DNA of 6,232 nt from JBEKZQ01 sp049509675 (GTDB lineage: Bacteria > Planctomycetota > Planctomycetia > Pirellulales > Thermoguttaceae): assembly GCA_049509675.1 (NCBI GenBank), contig JBEKZQ010000379.1, forward strand, positions 1 to 6,232, in the 5' to 3' direction. Position 1 is the first letter of the stretch. Each line of letters starts with the position of its first letter. Below the pieces are notes generated by a model. It saw only the letters and a program-made list of their open reading frames with translations. It had not been told where the DNA came from and did not search any database. The position numbers and the translations under genes are program-made. This document shows positions 1-6,029 of the stretch, one piece after another.

Positions 1-539
1 ACCACCGTGTTGAAGCCGCGGCCGTGCTGGCTGAGGTTGTACACGCCCTGGATCTCGGCGCACACCCGTACGCACCGGCCGCAGAGCACGCACTTCTCGC
101 TGTCGCGGACCACCGAATGGCTGGAGTCCTCGATGGCGTGCCGCTTCCGCCGGCCTTCGAACAGCCGCTCGCGGATGCCCATCGCATAGGCCAGGTTCTG
201 CAATTCGCAGTTCCCGTCGCGCTCGCAGGTCTGGCAATCCATGGGATGGTTGTCGATCAGAAGCTCGACGATGTCGCGCCGCGCCTGGCGGATCTCCGGC
301 GAACTGGTCTGGACCTCCATGCCCTCCCAGCACTGCACGCTGCAGGAGGTCATGTAGAAGCCCATGTCCTTCACCTCCACGATGCACACGCGGCAGGAGC
401 CCATCAGGCTCAGGTCGCGGTGGTAGCACAGCCGCGGGATGTGGATTCCCAGCGAGCGGGCCGCCTCCATGATCGTGGTCCCTTCGGCCACGGTGACCGG
501 CGTGCCGTCGATGGCGAGGGTAATCTCTTTCTTTCGCAT
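1..539 (-). CDS. HndD/NuoG-like iron-sulfur subunit, probable [FeFe] hydrogenase catalytic subunit (5' part only)
   Basis: The N-terminal 179 residues of a complex-I-like iron-sulfur protein are visible; the gene continues past base 1. It starts at the ATG at 539-537, giving MRKKEITLAIDGTPVTVAEG, a plant-type [2Fe-2S] ferredoxin fold. Cluster ligands follow in the family order: C-x10-C-x2-C-x13-C (from CYHRDL to TSC) for the [2Fe-2S]; H-x3-C-x2-C-x5-C (NHPMDCQTCERDGNC) for the His-ligated [4Fe-4S]; then CVLCGRCVRVC, the first half of a 2x[4Fe-4S] domain. This order is shared by [FeFe] hydrogenases (HndD, HydA), NuoG and NAD-linked formate dehydrogenase alpha subunits. The catalytic domain (H-cluster or molybdopterin) lies outside the window, so hydrogenase is the favoured call but not proven. 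It follows the NuoF/HndC-like gene by 38 bp, so the two are very likely cotranscribed. No Shine-Dalgarno sequence precedes the ATG; the leader is a heptamer repeat. Confidence 0.85.
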   Translation of the reverse strand, partial: MRKKEITLAIDGTPVTVAEGTTIMEAARSLGIHIPRLCYHRDLSLMGSCRVCIVEVKDMGFYMTSCSVQCWEGMEVQTSSPEIRQARRDIVELLIDNHPMDCQTCERDGNCELQNLAYAMGIRERLFEGRRKRHAIEDSSHSVVRDSEKCVLCGRCVRVCAEIQGVYNLSQHGRGFNTV

Positions 540-544
540 AGTCA

Positions 545-577
545 CACTGAAAACTGAAAACTGAACACTGAAAACTC
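545..577. repeat. ACTGAAA heptamer repeat, copy A
   Basis: About 4.4 tandem units of a 7-bp motif: ACTGAAA (546-552), ACTGAAA (553-559), ACTGAAC (560-566), ACTGAAA (567-573) and ACT (574-576). It occupies nearly the whole gap between the stop codon of the flavoprotein gene (578-580) and the start of the iron-sulfur gene (539). It is strikingly AT-rich against its GC-rich surroundings. The same motif recurs twice around 4570-4648, also exactly at gene borders. It could affect translation of the downstream gene as an unstructured leader; that is inference. Confidence 0.85.
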
Positions 578-2755
578 TTACAACTTTTTCACCGCGTCGA
601 AGCGGCAGACCTCGAAACACTTCCCGCACTTGATGCAACGGAGCTGATCGATCTCGTGCGGTTCCTTCCGCGAGCCGGCGATGCAGGGCACCGGGCAGTT
701 CCGCGCGCAGAGCGTGCAACCCACGCACTTGACCGGATCGATCTGGTAGCGGATCAGGCCCACGCACTTGTGCGCGGGACAGCGCTTCTCGGTGACGTGG
801 GCCAGGTACTCGTCGTAGAAATGCTCCAGGGTGCTCAATACCGGATTGGGGGCGGCGCGGCCCAGCCCGCACAACGAGGTCTTCTTCATCAACAGCGCCA
901 GCCGCTTCAGCTTGTCGAGGTCCGCCAACGTGCCCTTGCCGGCAGTGATGCGATCCAGGATCTCCAGCATCCGCACGCTGCCCTCGCGGCAGGGCGTACA
1001 CTTGCCGCACGACTCGTCCTGGGAGAAGGTCATGAAGAACTTGGCGATGTCGACCATGCAGTCGTCCTGGTCGAGGATGATCATGCCGCCGCTGCCCATG
1101 ATCGAGCCGGCCTTGGCCAGAGTGTCGAAATCGATCTGGAGGTCGAGGGACGGGGCGGGCAGGCAGCCGCCGGCCGGCCCGCCGGTCTGCACCGCCTTGA
1201 ACTGCTTGCCGTTGGCCACGCCGCCGCCGATTTCGTAGACCACCTCGCGGAGCGTGGTGCCCATGGGCACTTCCACCAGCCCGGTATGCCGGATCTTGCC
1301 TGCCAGGGCAAAGACCTTGGTGCCGCCGCTGCGGGGCGTGCCGATGCGGCTGAACCAATCGGCCCCGTAGATCACCACGGCCGGGACGTTGGCGAACGTC
1401 TCCACGTTGTTGATCACGGTGGGCTTGCCCCACAGCCCGCTTTGCGTGGGATAGGGCGGGCGGATGCGCGGCTGGCCGCGCTCGCCTTCGATCGAATGGA
1501 TCAAGGCCGTCTCCTCGCCGCACACGAAGGCCCCGGCCCCCAGGCGGATCTCCAGATCGAAATCGAAAGCGGAGCCCAGGATGTTCTTGCCCAAGAGGCC
1601 CCATTGGCGACATTGGTCGATGGCCTTCTGGATCCGCCGGATGGCCATCGGGTATTCGGCGCGGACGTAGAAAAAGCCGCGCCGGGCACCGATCGCATAA
1701 CCGCCGACGATCATGCCTTCCACCACGTTCAGCGGATCGGACTCCAGCATGCTGCGATCCATGAAGGCGCCCGGATCGCCTTCATCGGCATTGCAGATGA
1801 TGTAGCGGGTTTTCTCGGGCGACTCGGCGGCCATTTTCCATTTCTGGCCGGTCGGATAGCCGCCGCCGCCCCGGCCGCGGAGCTTCGCCGCCGTCACCTC
1901 GTCGATCACCCACTGCGGGTCGCCCTGCTGGAGCACCTTGGCCAGGGCCTGGAAGCCGCGGTAATGGAAGTACTCCTCGATGCTCTCGGGATCCAGCACG
2001 CCGTTGTGCCGCAGGGCGATGCGGCTCTGGCGGTTGAAGAAGGCCACGTCGCCGTAGAGTTCGAAAAACTTCCGCCCGATCGTCTTGCCCGGCACCAGCA
2101 GCCGCTCGACCACGTGACCGTGCGTCAGGTGCTCGCGGATAATTTCGTCCAGGTCGGCCTCGTCCTTGATGCGATACAACACCTTGTCCGGCCGCACCAG
2201 GAGGTGCGAGAATTGGCCCATCTCGACGCCGCCGCACGCGCCGAAGCAACTGGCCGAGGTCACGCGAACCTGTGCGTCGGAAAGGTTCGCCGCACGCAGT
2301 TTCTCGGCCAGGGTTTCCCGAAAACCTCTTGGCCCCTTCCAACCGCAACGGGCGCTGCCGCAAACCAGCAGTTCGTATTGCGAAAGCCGCTCCAGCGGAC
2401 CGTCGAGCACGTGTTCGAGCACCGGCTTTCCGCCCAGAATATGGCGGGTGAAAATTTCATGCACCAGATTGCGGTCCACCCGCTCGTACTTCACCGGCAT
2501 CTGCCCGGGAACGAGAACCCCCACGATCGGTTCCCGGCTGCAGCGGCCGGTGCAGCCGGTCTGGTGCAGCAGCACGTCGCTGCGTCCGGAAGCCTCCAGG
2601 TGCCTGCGGAACTCGGCGAACACCTCGTCCGAGCCGGCGGCCTGTTCGCACGTGGCCGAGCCCACTTGGATGCGGATCCGGTCGCCGGCCGCCCCTTGAC
2701 GCAGCGTTTCCTCGGCCTTGGCGGCCAAAATGGCGAACTGCTCCGAGACCTGCAT
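578..2755 (-). CDS. NuoF/HndC-type NAD(P)H-binding flavoprotein with two N-terminal thioredoxin-like [2Fe-2S] domains and C-terminal 2x[4Fe-4S] ferredoxin
   Basis: This is the diaphorase subunit that exchanges electrons between NAD(P)H and the Fe-S chain of a complex-I-like or hydrogenase complex in the cytoplasm. In the 725-residue form the domains run as follows. Thioredoxin-like domain 1 has C36 and C68-x3-C72, only three Cys, as in many HndB-like GTCGIAAG-type domains. Thioredoxin-like domain 2 has a full set, C132-x4-C137 and C170-x3-C174. The FMN loop is GRGGGGYPTG (about 294-303), followed by NADEGDPGAFMDRS. The NADH-binding segment is GAGAFVCGEETAL (about 406-418). The N3-type [4Fe-4S] uses ESCGKCTPC plus SLCGLG (C583, C586, C589, C629). 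The C-terminal ferredoxin has CVGCTLCARNC and CIKCGKCFEVC. It is longer than typical HndC (about 490 aa) because of the extra domain and ferredoxin tail. I chose ATG 2755 because it leaves about 25 residues before the first domain and has AAAGGA 14 nt upstream; ATG 2800 (740 aa) is the alternative. It is the first gene of the minus-strand operon, divergent from pdxJ. Confidence 0.92.
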   Translation of the reverse strand: MQVSEQFAILAAKAEETLRQGAAGDRIRIQVGSATCEQAAGSDEVFAEFRRHLEASGRSDVLLHQTGCTGRCSREPIVGVLVPGQMPVKYERVDRNLVHEIFTRHILGGKPVLEHVLDGPLERLSQYELLVCGSARCGWKGPRGFRETLAEKLRAANLSDAQVRVTSASCFGACGGVEMGQFSHLLVRPDKVLYRIKDEADLDEIIREHLTHGHVVERLLVPGKTIGRKFFELYGDVAFFNRQSRIALRHNGVLDPESIEEYFHYRGFQALAKVLQQGDPQWVIDEVTAAKLRGRGGGGYPTGQKWKMAAESPEKTRYIICNADEGDPGAFMDRSMLESDPLNVVEGMIVGGYAIGARRGFFYVRAEYPMAIRRIQKAIDQCRQWGLLGKNILGSAFDFDLEIRLGAGAFVCGEETALIHSIEGERGQPRIRPPYPTQSGLWGKPTVINNVETFANVPAVVIYGADWFSRIGTPRSGGTKVFALAGKIRHTGLVEVPMGTTLREVVYEIGGGVANGKQFKAVQTGGPAGGCLPAPSLDLQIDFDTLAKAGSIMGSGGMIILDQDDCMVDIAKFFMTFSQDESCGKCTPCREGSVRMLEILDRITAGKGTLADLDKLKRLALLMKKTSLCGLGRAAPNPVLSTLEHFYDEYLAHVTEKRCPAHKCVGLIRYQIDPVKCVGCTLCARNCPVPCIAGSRKEPHEIDQLRCIKCGKCFEVCRFDAVKKL

Positions 2756-2875
2756 GGACACAACGGCGATCCTTTCCGCAACAGAAATTGAACCCTTCAT
2801 TATGCCCGAAAACAGCCGTGGGGCAAGGGGAGCGGGCGGAAGACTTCGCGGACATTGCAGTTCCCCCGGCCACGC

Positions 2876-2903
2876 TTGAAGGGCAGCGGCGGGGTGATAT
2901 AAT
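2876..2903 (+). promoter_or_regulatory. sigma70-like promoter for pdxJ-dapA
   Basis: TTGAAG at 2876-2881 (four of six matches to the -35 consensus) lies 16 bp before a perfect TATAAT at 2898-2903. Transcription would start near 2910, leaving a short leader of about 23 nt before the pdxJ ATG at 2933. It sits in the divergent spacer between the flavoprotein gene and pdxJ, an AT-richer patch in GC-rich DNA. I saw no comparably good promoter for the minus-strand operon in the same spacer. Confidence 0.6.
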
Positions 2904-2917
2904 CTAGCTTCATCCGC

Positions 2918-2922
2918 GGGAG
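2918..2922 (+). promoter_or_regulatory. ribosome binding site of pdxJ
   Basis: GGGAG ends 10 nt before the ATG at 2933, which supports that start; the ORF begins there with the family-typical opening LGVNIDHVATLR. Confidence 0.5.
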
Positions 2923-2932
2923 CCGATCCATT

Positions 2933-3670
2933 ATGCCGGAACTGGGAGTGAACATCGATCACGTGGCCACGCTGCGCCAGACGCGGCGAACCTACGAGCC
3001 GGACCCGGTGTGGGCGGCCGCCGCGGCCGAATTGGGCGGGGCCGACTGCATCACGCTCCACCTGCGCGAGGATCGCCGCCACATCCAGGACCGCGACCTG
3101 CGCATCCTCCGCCAGACCGTGACCGTAAAACTGAACCTGGAAATGGCCTGCAACGACGCGATCCAGGCCATCGCCTGCGAGGTGAAACCGGACCAGGCGA
3201 CGCTGGTGCCCGAGCGGCGGGAGGAAGTCACCACCGAGGGCGGGCTGGACGTGGCGGGCCAACGCGAGCGCACGCTGCGCGTGGCCCGCCGTTTGCAGGA
3301 GGCGGGCATTTCCGTGAGCCTGTTTCTCGATCCCGATCCGCGACAGATTGAGGCGGCCGTGGGCTTGCAGGTCGAGGCCGTGGAGCTGCACACCGGCCGC
3401 TACGCCCTGGCACGTCCGGGCGCGGCCCGGCGGCAGGAGTTGCAAACCTTGGCCGCCGCCGGCCGCCTGGTCCGCGACGCCCGCATGGCCTTGCACGCCG
3501 GCCACGGCCTGAACTACCACAACACGCCGGCCGTGGCCGCCATCGATGGCATGCACGAGTTGAACATCGGCCACAGCATCATCGCCCGGGCGATCATGGT
3601 CGGCCTGGAGCGCGCGGTCCGCGAAATGAAGTGTCTCGTCTCCAACCCATCGTGCCCAGCACAGGAGTAG
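2933..3670 (+). CDS. pdxJ: pyridoxine 5'-phosphate synthase PdxJ
   Basis: Catalyses the last ring-forming step of DXP-dependent vitamin B6 synthesis: 3-amino-2-oxopropyl phosphate plus 1-deoxyxylulose 5-phosphate gives pyridoxine 5'-phosphate. The protein is a cytosolic TIM barrel. The 245-residue product is full length (family about 240). The start LGVNIDHVATLRQTR is diagnostic. Residues matching the known active site include H43 (in LHLRED), E70 (in LNLEMA), E151 (in VELHTG) and H191 (in HAGHGLNYHN). The phosphate-binding segment is ELNIGHSIIARA, near 209-220. The last dozen residues (from CLVSN on) run beyond the usual end and overlap the leader of dapA. It is the first gene after the divergent promoter; dapA begins 11 bp after its stop, so the two probably share a transcript. 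There is no obvious metabolic link beyond PLP use by other lysine-pathway enzymes. Confidence 0.97.
   Translation: MPELGVNIDHVATLRQTRRTYEPDPVWAAAAAELGGADCITLHLREDRRHIQDRDLRILRQTVTVKLNLEMACNDAIQAIACEVKPDQATLVPERREEVTTEGGLDVAGQRERTLRVARRLQEAGISVSLFLDPDPRQIEAAVGLQVEAVELHTGRYALARPGAARRQELQTLAAAGRLVRDARMALHAGHGLNYHNTPAVAAIDGMHELNIGHSIIARAIMVGLERAVREMKCLVSNPSCPAQE
3663..3667 (+). promoter_or_regulatory. possible ribosome binding site of dapA
   Basis: AGGAG lies inside the last codons of pdxJ, 14 nt before the ATG at 3682. The spacing is longer than ideal, but it is the only purine-rich site near that start and would couple dapA translation to pdxJ termination. Confidence 0.4.
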
Positions 3671-3681
3671 AATCGTTCATA

Positions 3682-4569
3682 ATGGCGACCCGAAGTGAAG
3701 ATTTTGCCGGCCTCACCACGGCCATCATCACCCCCTTCCGCGACGGACAGGTCGATATCGAAGCCCTGCAACGGAACGTCGAGTTCCAGGTCCGCGCGGG
3801 CACGACCTGCGTCTGTCCGGTGGGAACTACGGGCGAGTGCCCGACCCTTTCGCACGTCGAGCACGAACGGGTGATTTCGGCGGTGGTCGAGGCCGCGGCC
3901 GGGCGCATCAAGGTCATGGCCGGGGCCGGCTCCAACAGCACCGAGGAGGCCCTGCGCCTGACGCGCTGGGCGGCCAGGAGCGGCGCCGACGCGGCCCTGG
4001 TCGTGGCCCCTTATTACAACAAGCCCGCCCAAGAGGGTTTCTATCAACACTTCAAGACGTTGGCCCAGGCGGTGGAGATCCCCATCTGCGTCTACAACAT
4101 TCCCGGCCGCACCGCCAAGAACATCGAGCCGGAAACGATCGTCCGCCTGGCCGAGCTGCCCGGCATCACGATGGTCAAGGAGGCCAGCGGCTCAATGGAC
4201 CAGGCCTCGCAGATCCTCGCCCGCACCGATCTGACCCTGCTGAGCGGCGACGACAGCCTGACGCTGCCGCTGATGTCGCTGGGCGCGCGGGGCGTGGTTT
4301 CCGTGGTGGCCAATATCGTGCCGCAGGACGTGATCGCCCTGATCCGGGCGTTCGACGCCGGCCGCATGGACGAAGCCCGCACGCTGCACTACAAGCTCTT
4401 TCCCCTGTGCCGCGACATGCTGGGCCTGGCCAGCAATCCGATCCCCATCAAGGCCGCCATGCAGATGCTTGCGCGGGACACGGGCGACTTGCGCATGCCC
4501 TTGACGCGGCTCACGGCCTGCGAGGAAACCCGCCTGCGCCAGTCGCTGGTCGATTACGGTTTAGTGTGA
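3682..4569 (+). CDS. dapA: 4-hydroxy-tetrahydrodipicolinate synthase DapA
   Basis: Condenses pyruvate with L-aspartate semialdehyde, the first committed step of the diaminopimelate/lysine pathway; a cytosolic TIM-barrel class I aldolase. The 295-residue product matches the usual length (about 292). Visible landmarks are the GTTGE motif (residues 48-52, here GTTGECPTLSHVEH), YYNKP (111-115), Y138 and R143 in VYNIPGRTA, the Schiff-base lysine K166 in ITMVKEASG, and NPIPIKAAM near 252-260. All are in the expected order and spacing. The ATG at 3682 was chosen because the protein then begins MATRSEDFAGLTTAIITPF, close to known family starts; an in-frame ATG at 3631 would overlap pdxJ by 40 bp and add 17 unlikely residues. 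Its stop is followed immediately by a heptamer repeat. The dapA/NanA superfamily includes other aldolases, but the residues here fit DapA. Confidence 0.95.
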   Translation: MATRSEDFAGLTTAIITPFRDGQVDIEALQRNVEFQVRAGTTCVCPVGTTGECPTLSHVEHERVISAVVEAAAGRIKVMAGAGSNSTEEALRLTRWAARSGADAALVVAPYYNKPAQEGFYQHFKTLAQAVEIPICVYNIPGRTAKNIEPETIVRLAELPGITMVKEASGSMDQASQILARTDLTLLSGDDSLTLPLMSLGARGVVSVVANIVPQDVIALIRAFDAGRMDEARTLHYKLFPLCRDMLGLASNPIPIKAAMQMLARDTGDLRMPLTRLTACEETRLRQSLVDYGLV

Positions 4570-4593
4570 AGTTTTCAGTGTTCAGTTTTCAGT
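4570..4593. repeat. ACTGAAA heptamer repeat, copy B (inverted)
   Basis: Reads on the plus strand as AGT, then TTTCAGT (4573-4579), GTTCAGT (4580-4586), TTTCAGT (4587-4593), the reverse complement of the 545-577 motif. It starts directly after the dapA stop codon. Together with copy C it forms an 18-bp perfect inverted repeat (4570-4587 with 4624-4641) around a 36-nt loop. No T-run follows the stem, so a classical intrinsic terminator is not supported. Confidence 0.85.
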
Positions 4594-4624
4594 GTGTGAT
4601 GCTCTCGGTGTAGGTCAACTTCCA

Positions 4625-4648
4625 ACTGAACACTGAAAACTGAAAACT
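4625..4648. repeat. ACTGAAA heptamer repeat, copy C
   Basis: ACTGAAC (4625-4631), ACTGAAA (4632-4638), ACTGAAA (4639-4645) and ACT, ending 6 nt before the glycosyltransferase ATG at 4655. It pairs with copy B as the right arm of the 18-bp inverted repeat. No Shine-Dalgarno sequence is present, so the repeat itself is the translation leader of the downstream gene. Confidence 0.85.
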
Positions 4649-4654
4649 CATTCG

Positions 4655-5911
4655 ATGCCCCGTCTTCTCCTGCTTTGCGAGTATCCTACGCTCAACGGCG
4701 GCGAACAGTCGATGCTCTCGACGTTGGACGCGGTGGCGGCGGCCGGCTTTTCGCTGGCCGCGGTGGCGCCGCCCCGGGGGCCGCTGGCCGCGGCGCTCGC
4801 CGCCCGGCAGGTCGATGTGTTGCCTTGGCACGCGCACGGGGACTGTCCCGATTTTCGTGTGGCGATCGCTTGCGATCGCAGCGAAAATGGGACTGTCCCC
4901 CTGGACGGTCGAATTGCCCAGGGCGCGCAGCGCGAGGAGCTTGCGCGGCTCGTGCGCGGCTATGGTCCGGACCTGCTCGACGCCAATAGCCTGGCGATGG
5001 GCCGACTCTCCGGGCCCGTGGCCGCCGAGTTGGGCGTGCCCGGCCTGGCCCACGTTCGCGATATCGTGCGGCTGGGCACTCAAGCGATGGCCGACGTGAA
5101 CCGCCATCGCCGCTTGCTGGCCGTATCGCAGGCCACCCGCGATTTCCACGTGGCCCAGGGCATGGCAGCCGAGCGTGTCCGGGTGCTTTATAACGGCGTC
5201 GATCTGGCGCGTTTCTGCCCGCGGCCGGGCTCCGGCTATCTGCACCGGGAACTGGGCCTCTTGCCCCAGGCACGCTTGATCGGCACCATCGGGCAGATCT
5301 CGCTCCGCAAAGGTCAGGATCTCTTGGTCGAGGCCGCGGCAATGCTGGCACAGCAGCGGCCCGCTAAAGGGGACAGTCCCATTTTCGCTGCGACCAAGCG
5401 AGGCTCGGTGCCCGAAATCGGGACAATCCCCGTGCCGGTCCATTACTTGATGGTGGGCGAGCGGTTTTCCGGGAAAGACGAGTCGCGCCGGTTCGAGGCG
5501 GCCGTTCGCCAGGCCACCGAGCGACTTCCGGGATTCTTCCATTGGCTCGGATCGCGGACCGACGTGGATCGGCTTCTGGGCGAGTTGACGCTGTTGGTGC
5601 ATCCGGCCCGGCAGGAGCCGTTGGGGCGCGTGTTGCTGGAGGCTGCGGCGGCGGGCGTAGCGGTCGTGGCCACCGACGTGGGCGGCACGCGCGAGATTTT
5701 CCCGCCGCAATCGCGGTCCGCGCGGTTGGTGCCTGCCGAGGACGCCGCGGCCCTGGCCCTGGCGATGCAAGAGCTACTGGCCGACCCCGCCGAGCGGGCC
5801 CGCCTGTCGGCTGCGGCCCGGCAACGGGCCGAAGAGCAGTTCGATCTCCGCCTTGCCGCGGCCGAATTGGTGCGACATTATCAGGAAGTGCTGGAGGGAT
5901 ACCGTCCTTGA
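4655..5911 (+). CDS. GT4-family glycosyltransferase carrying two in-frame palindromic-element insertions
   Basis: A retaining GT-B glycosyltransferase, probably cytoplasmic and acting on a cell-surface glycan, lipid or secondary metabolite; the substrate cannot be told from sequence. The N-terminal Rossmann half begins MPRLLLLCEYPTLNGGEQSM. The C-terminal half has the nucleotide-sugar segment GTIGQISLRKGQDLLVEAA (about 210-228), the E-x7-E motif EPLGRVLLE (E321, E329) and GVAVVATDVGGTREIF. There is no signal peptide or membrane segment. The product is 418 residues. Residues 62-82 (starting GDCPDF, ending NGTVP) and 239-259 (starting GDSPIF, ending IGTIP) are encoded by two copies of one 63-bp palindrome; without them it is about 376 residues, normal for the family. 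Both sit where loops are expected: after the VDVLPW strand and just before the VHYLMVGE strand. All core motifs are intact, so the enzyme may still fold. The last codons and the stop overlap the remnant of an opposite-strand gene. Confidence 0.9.
   Translation: MPRLLLLCEYPTLNGGEQSMLSTLDAVAAAGFSLAAVAPPRGPLAAALAARQVDVLPWHAHGDCPDFRVAIACDRSENGTVPLDGRIAQGAQREELARLVRGYGPDLLDANSLAMGRLSGPVAAELGVPGLAHVRDIVRLGTQAMADVNRHRRLLAVSQATRDFHVAQGMAAERVRVLYNGVDLARFCPRPGSGYLHRELGLLPQARLIGTIGQISLRKGQDLLVEAAAMLAQQRPAKGDSPIFAATKRGSVPEIGTIPVPVHYLMVGERFSGKDESRRFEAAVRQATERLPGFFHWLGSRTDVDRLLGELTLLVHPARQEPLGRVLLEAAAAGVAVVATDVGGTREIFPPQSRSARLVPAEDAAALALAMQELLADPAERARLSAAARQRAEEQFDLRLAAAELVRHYQEVLEGYRP
4838..4900 (-). repeat. 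63-bp protein-coding palindromic element, copy 1
   Basis: Imperfect inverted repeat: GGGGACTGTCCC then GATTTTCG on the left, CGAAAAT then GGGACTGTCCCC on the right. The centre is two self-complementary GCGATCGC octamers (4862-4869 and 4872-4879) separated by TT. The consensus orientation (GGGGACAGTCCCATTTTCGC) lies on the minus strand. Length 63 bp is exactly 21 codons, and the element begins at the first base of glycosyltransferase codon 62. It holds none of TAA, TAG, TGA, TTA, CTA or TCA, so all six frames are open. No target-site duplication is visible at its edges. Confidence 0.85.
5369..5431 (+). repeat. 63-bp protein-coding palindromic element, copy 2
   Basis: Starts GGGGACAGTCCCATTTTCGC and ends CGAAATCGGGACAATCCCC. 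Read against the reverse complement of copy 1, the first 25 bases are identical and the last 17 differ at one position, while the centre has diverged and lost the GCGATCGC octamers. It is again 63 bp, again begins at a first codon position (codon 239), and has no stop trinucleotide on either strand. Orientation is opposite to copy 1. No flanking duplication is seen. Confidence 0.85.
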
Positions 5912-6029
5912 TCGCCTTGCGGGCGGCGGTGCAGCACCGTCCGCACAACCCGCGAATCTCGGCCTCGCGTCCGCAGCCGGGCACAACGCACACGGCCTTG
6001 GGGTTTTCTGCCTTGGGGGTGGCCTCCAA
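5901..6029 (-). pseudogene. remnant of a small four-cysteine (zinc-ribbon-like) protein gene
   Basis: Minus-strand reading from a TTG at 6029 gives about 43 plausible residues with C-x4-C-x9-C-x2-C (core VCVVPGCGREAEIRGLCG then RCCTAARKAIKDG). It resembles small Cys-rich domains of hypothetical proteins, where the segment after KDG usually continues as a helix; this recollection is from general knowledge, not a search. Here the frame runs straight into the antisense of the glycosyltransferase 3' end near 5901, so the 3' part looks lost. No ribosome binding site was found, and a stop lies just upstream of the TTG. It could instead be a short real gene overlapping its neighbour. Function unknown; metal binding is inferred from the Cys pattern only. 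Confidence 0.4.

Noticed and set aside
545..577. CRISPR-like or satellite array.
   Set aside because: Units are 7 bp with no spacers; this is a short tandem heptamer repeat.
656..2791. Long plus-strand open frame of 711 codons.
   Set aside because: It is antisense to the flavoprotein gene and its composition (Ala, His, Arg rich, no motif) is typical of a GC-rich shadow frame.
2801..3574. The minus-strand open frame of the flavoprotein extends upstream as far as 3574.
   Set aside because: The extension is antisense to pdxJ and has no flavoprotein-family content; the first thioredoxin-like domain begins well after the ATG at 2755.
3631..3681. Earlier in-frame ATG for dapA.
   Set aside because: It overlaps pdxJ and adds residues not seen in the family; ATG 3682 gives a normal-length DapA.
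4570..4641. Intrinsic terminator after dapA.
   Set aside because: The stem is AT-rich with a 36-nt loop and no T-run follows; the inverted heptamer arrays explain it better.
4589..5770. 393-codon minus-strand open frame across the glycosyltransferase.
   Set aside because: It is antisense to a well-supported gene; its only recognisable peptides come from the palindromic elements, which are open in all frames.
5364..5900. Continuation of the minus-strand Cys-rich frame into a 221-residue protein.
   Set aside because: Everything downstream of the KDG codons is antisense to the glycosyltransferase, with shadow-like Pro/Arg-rich composition.
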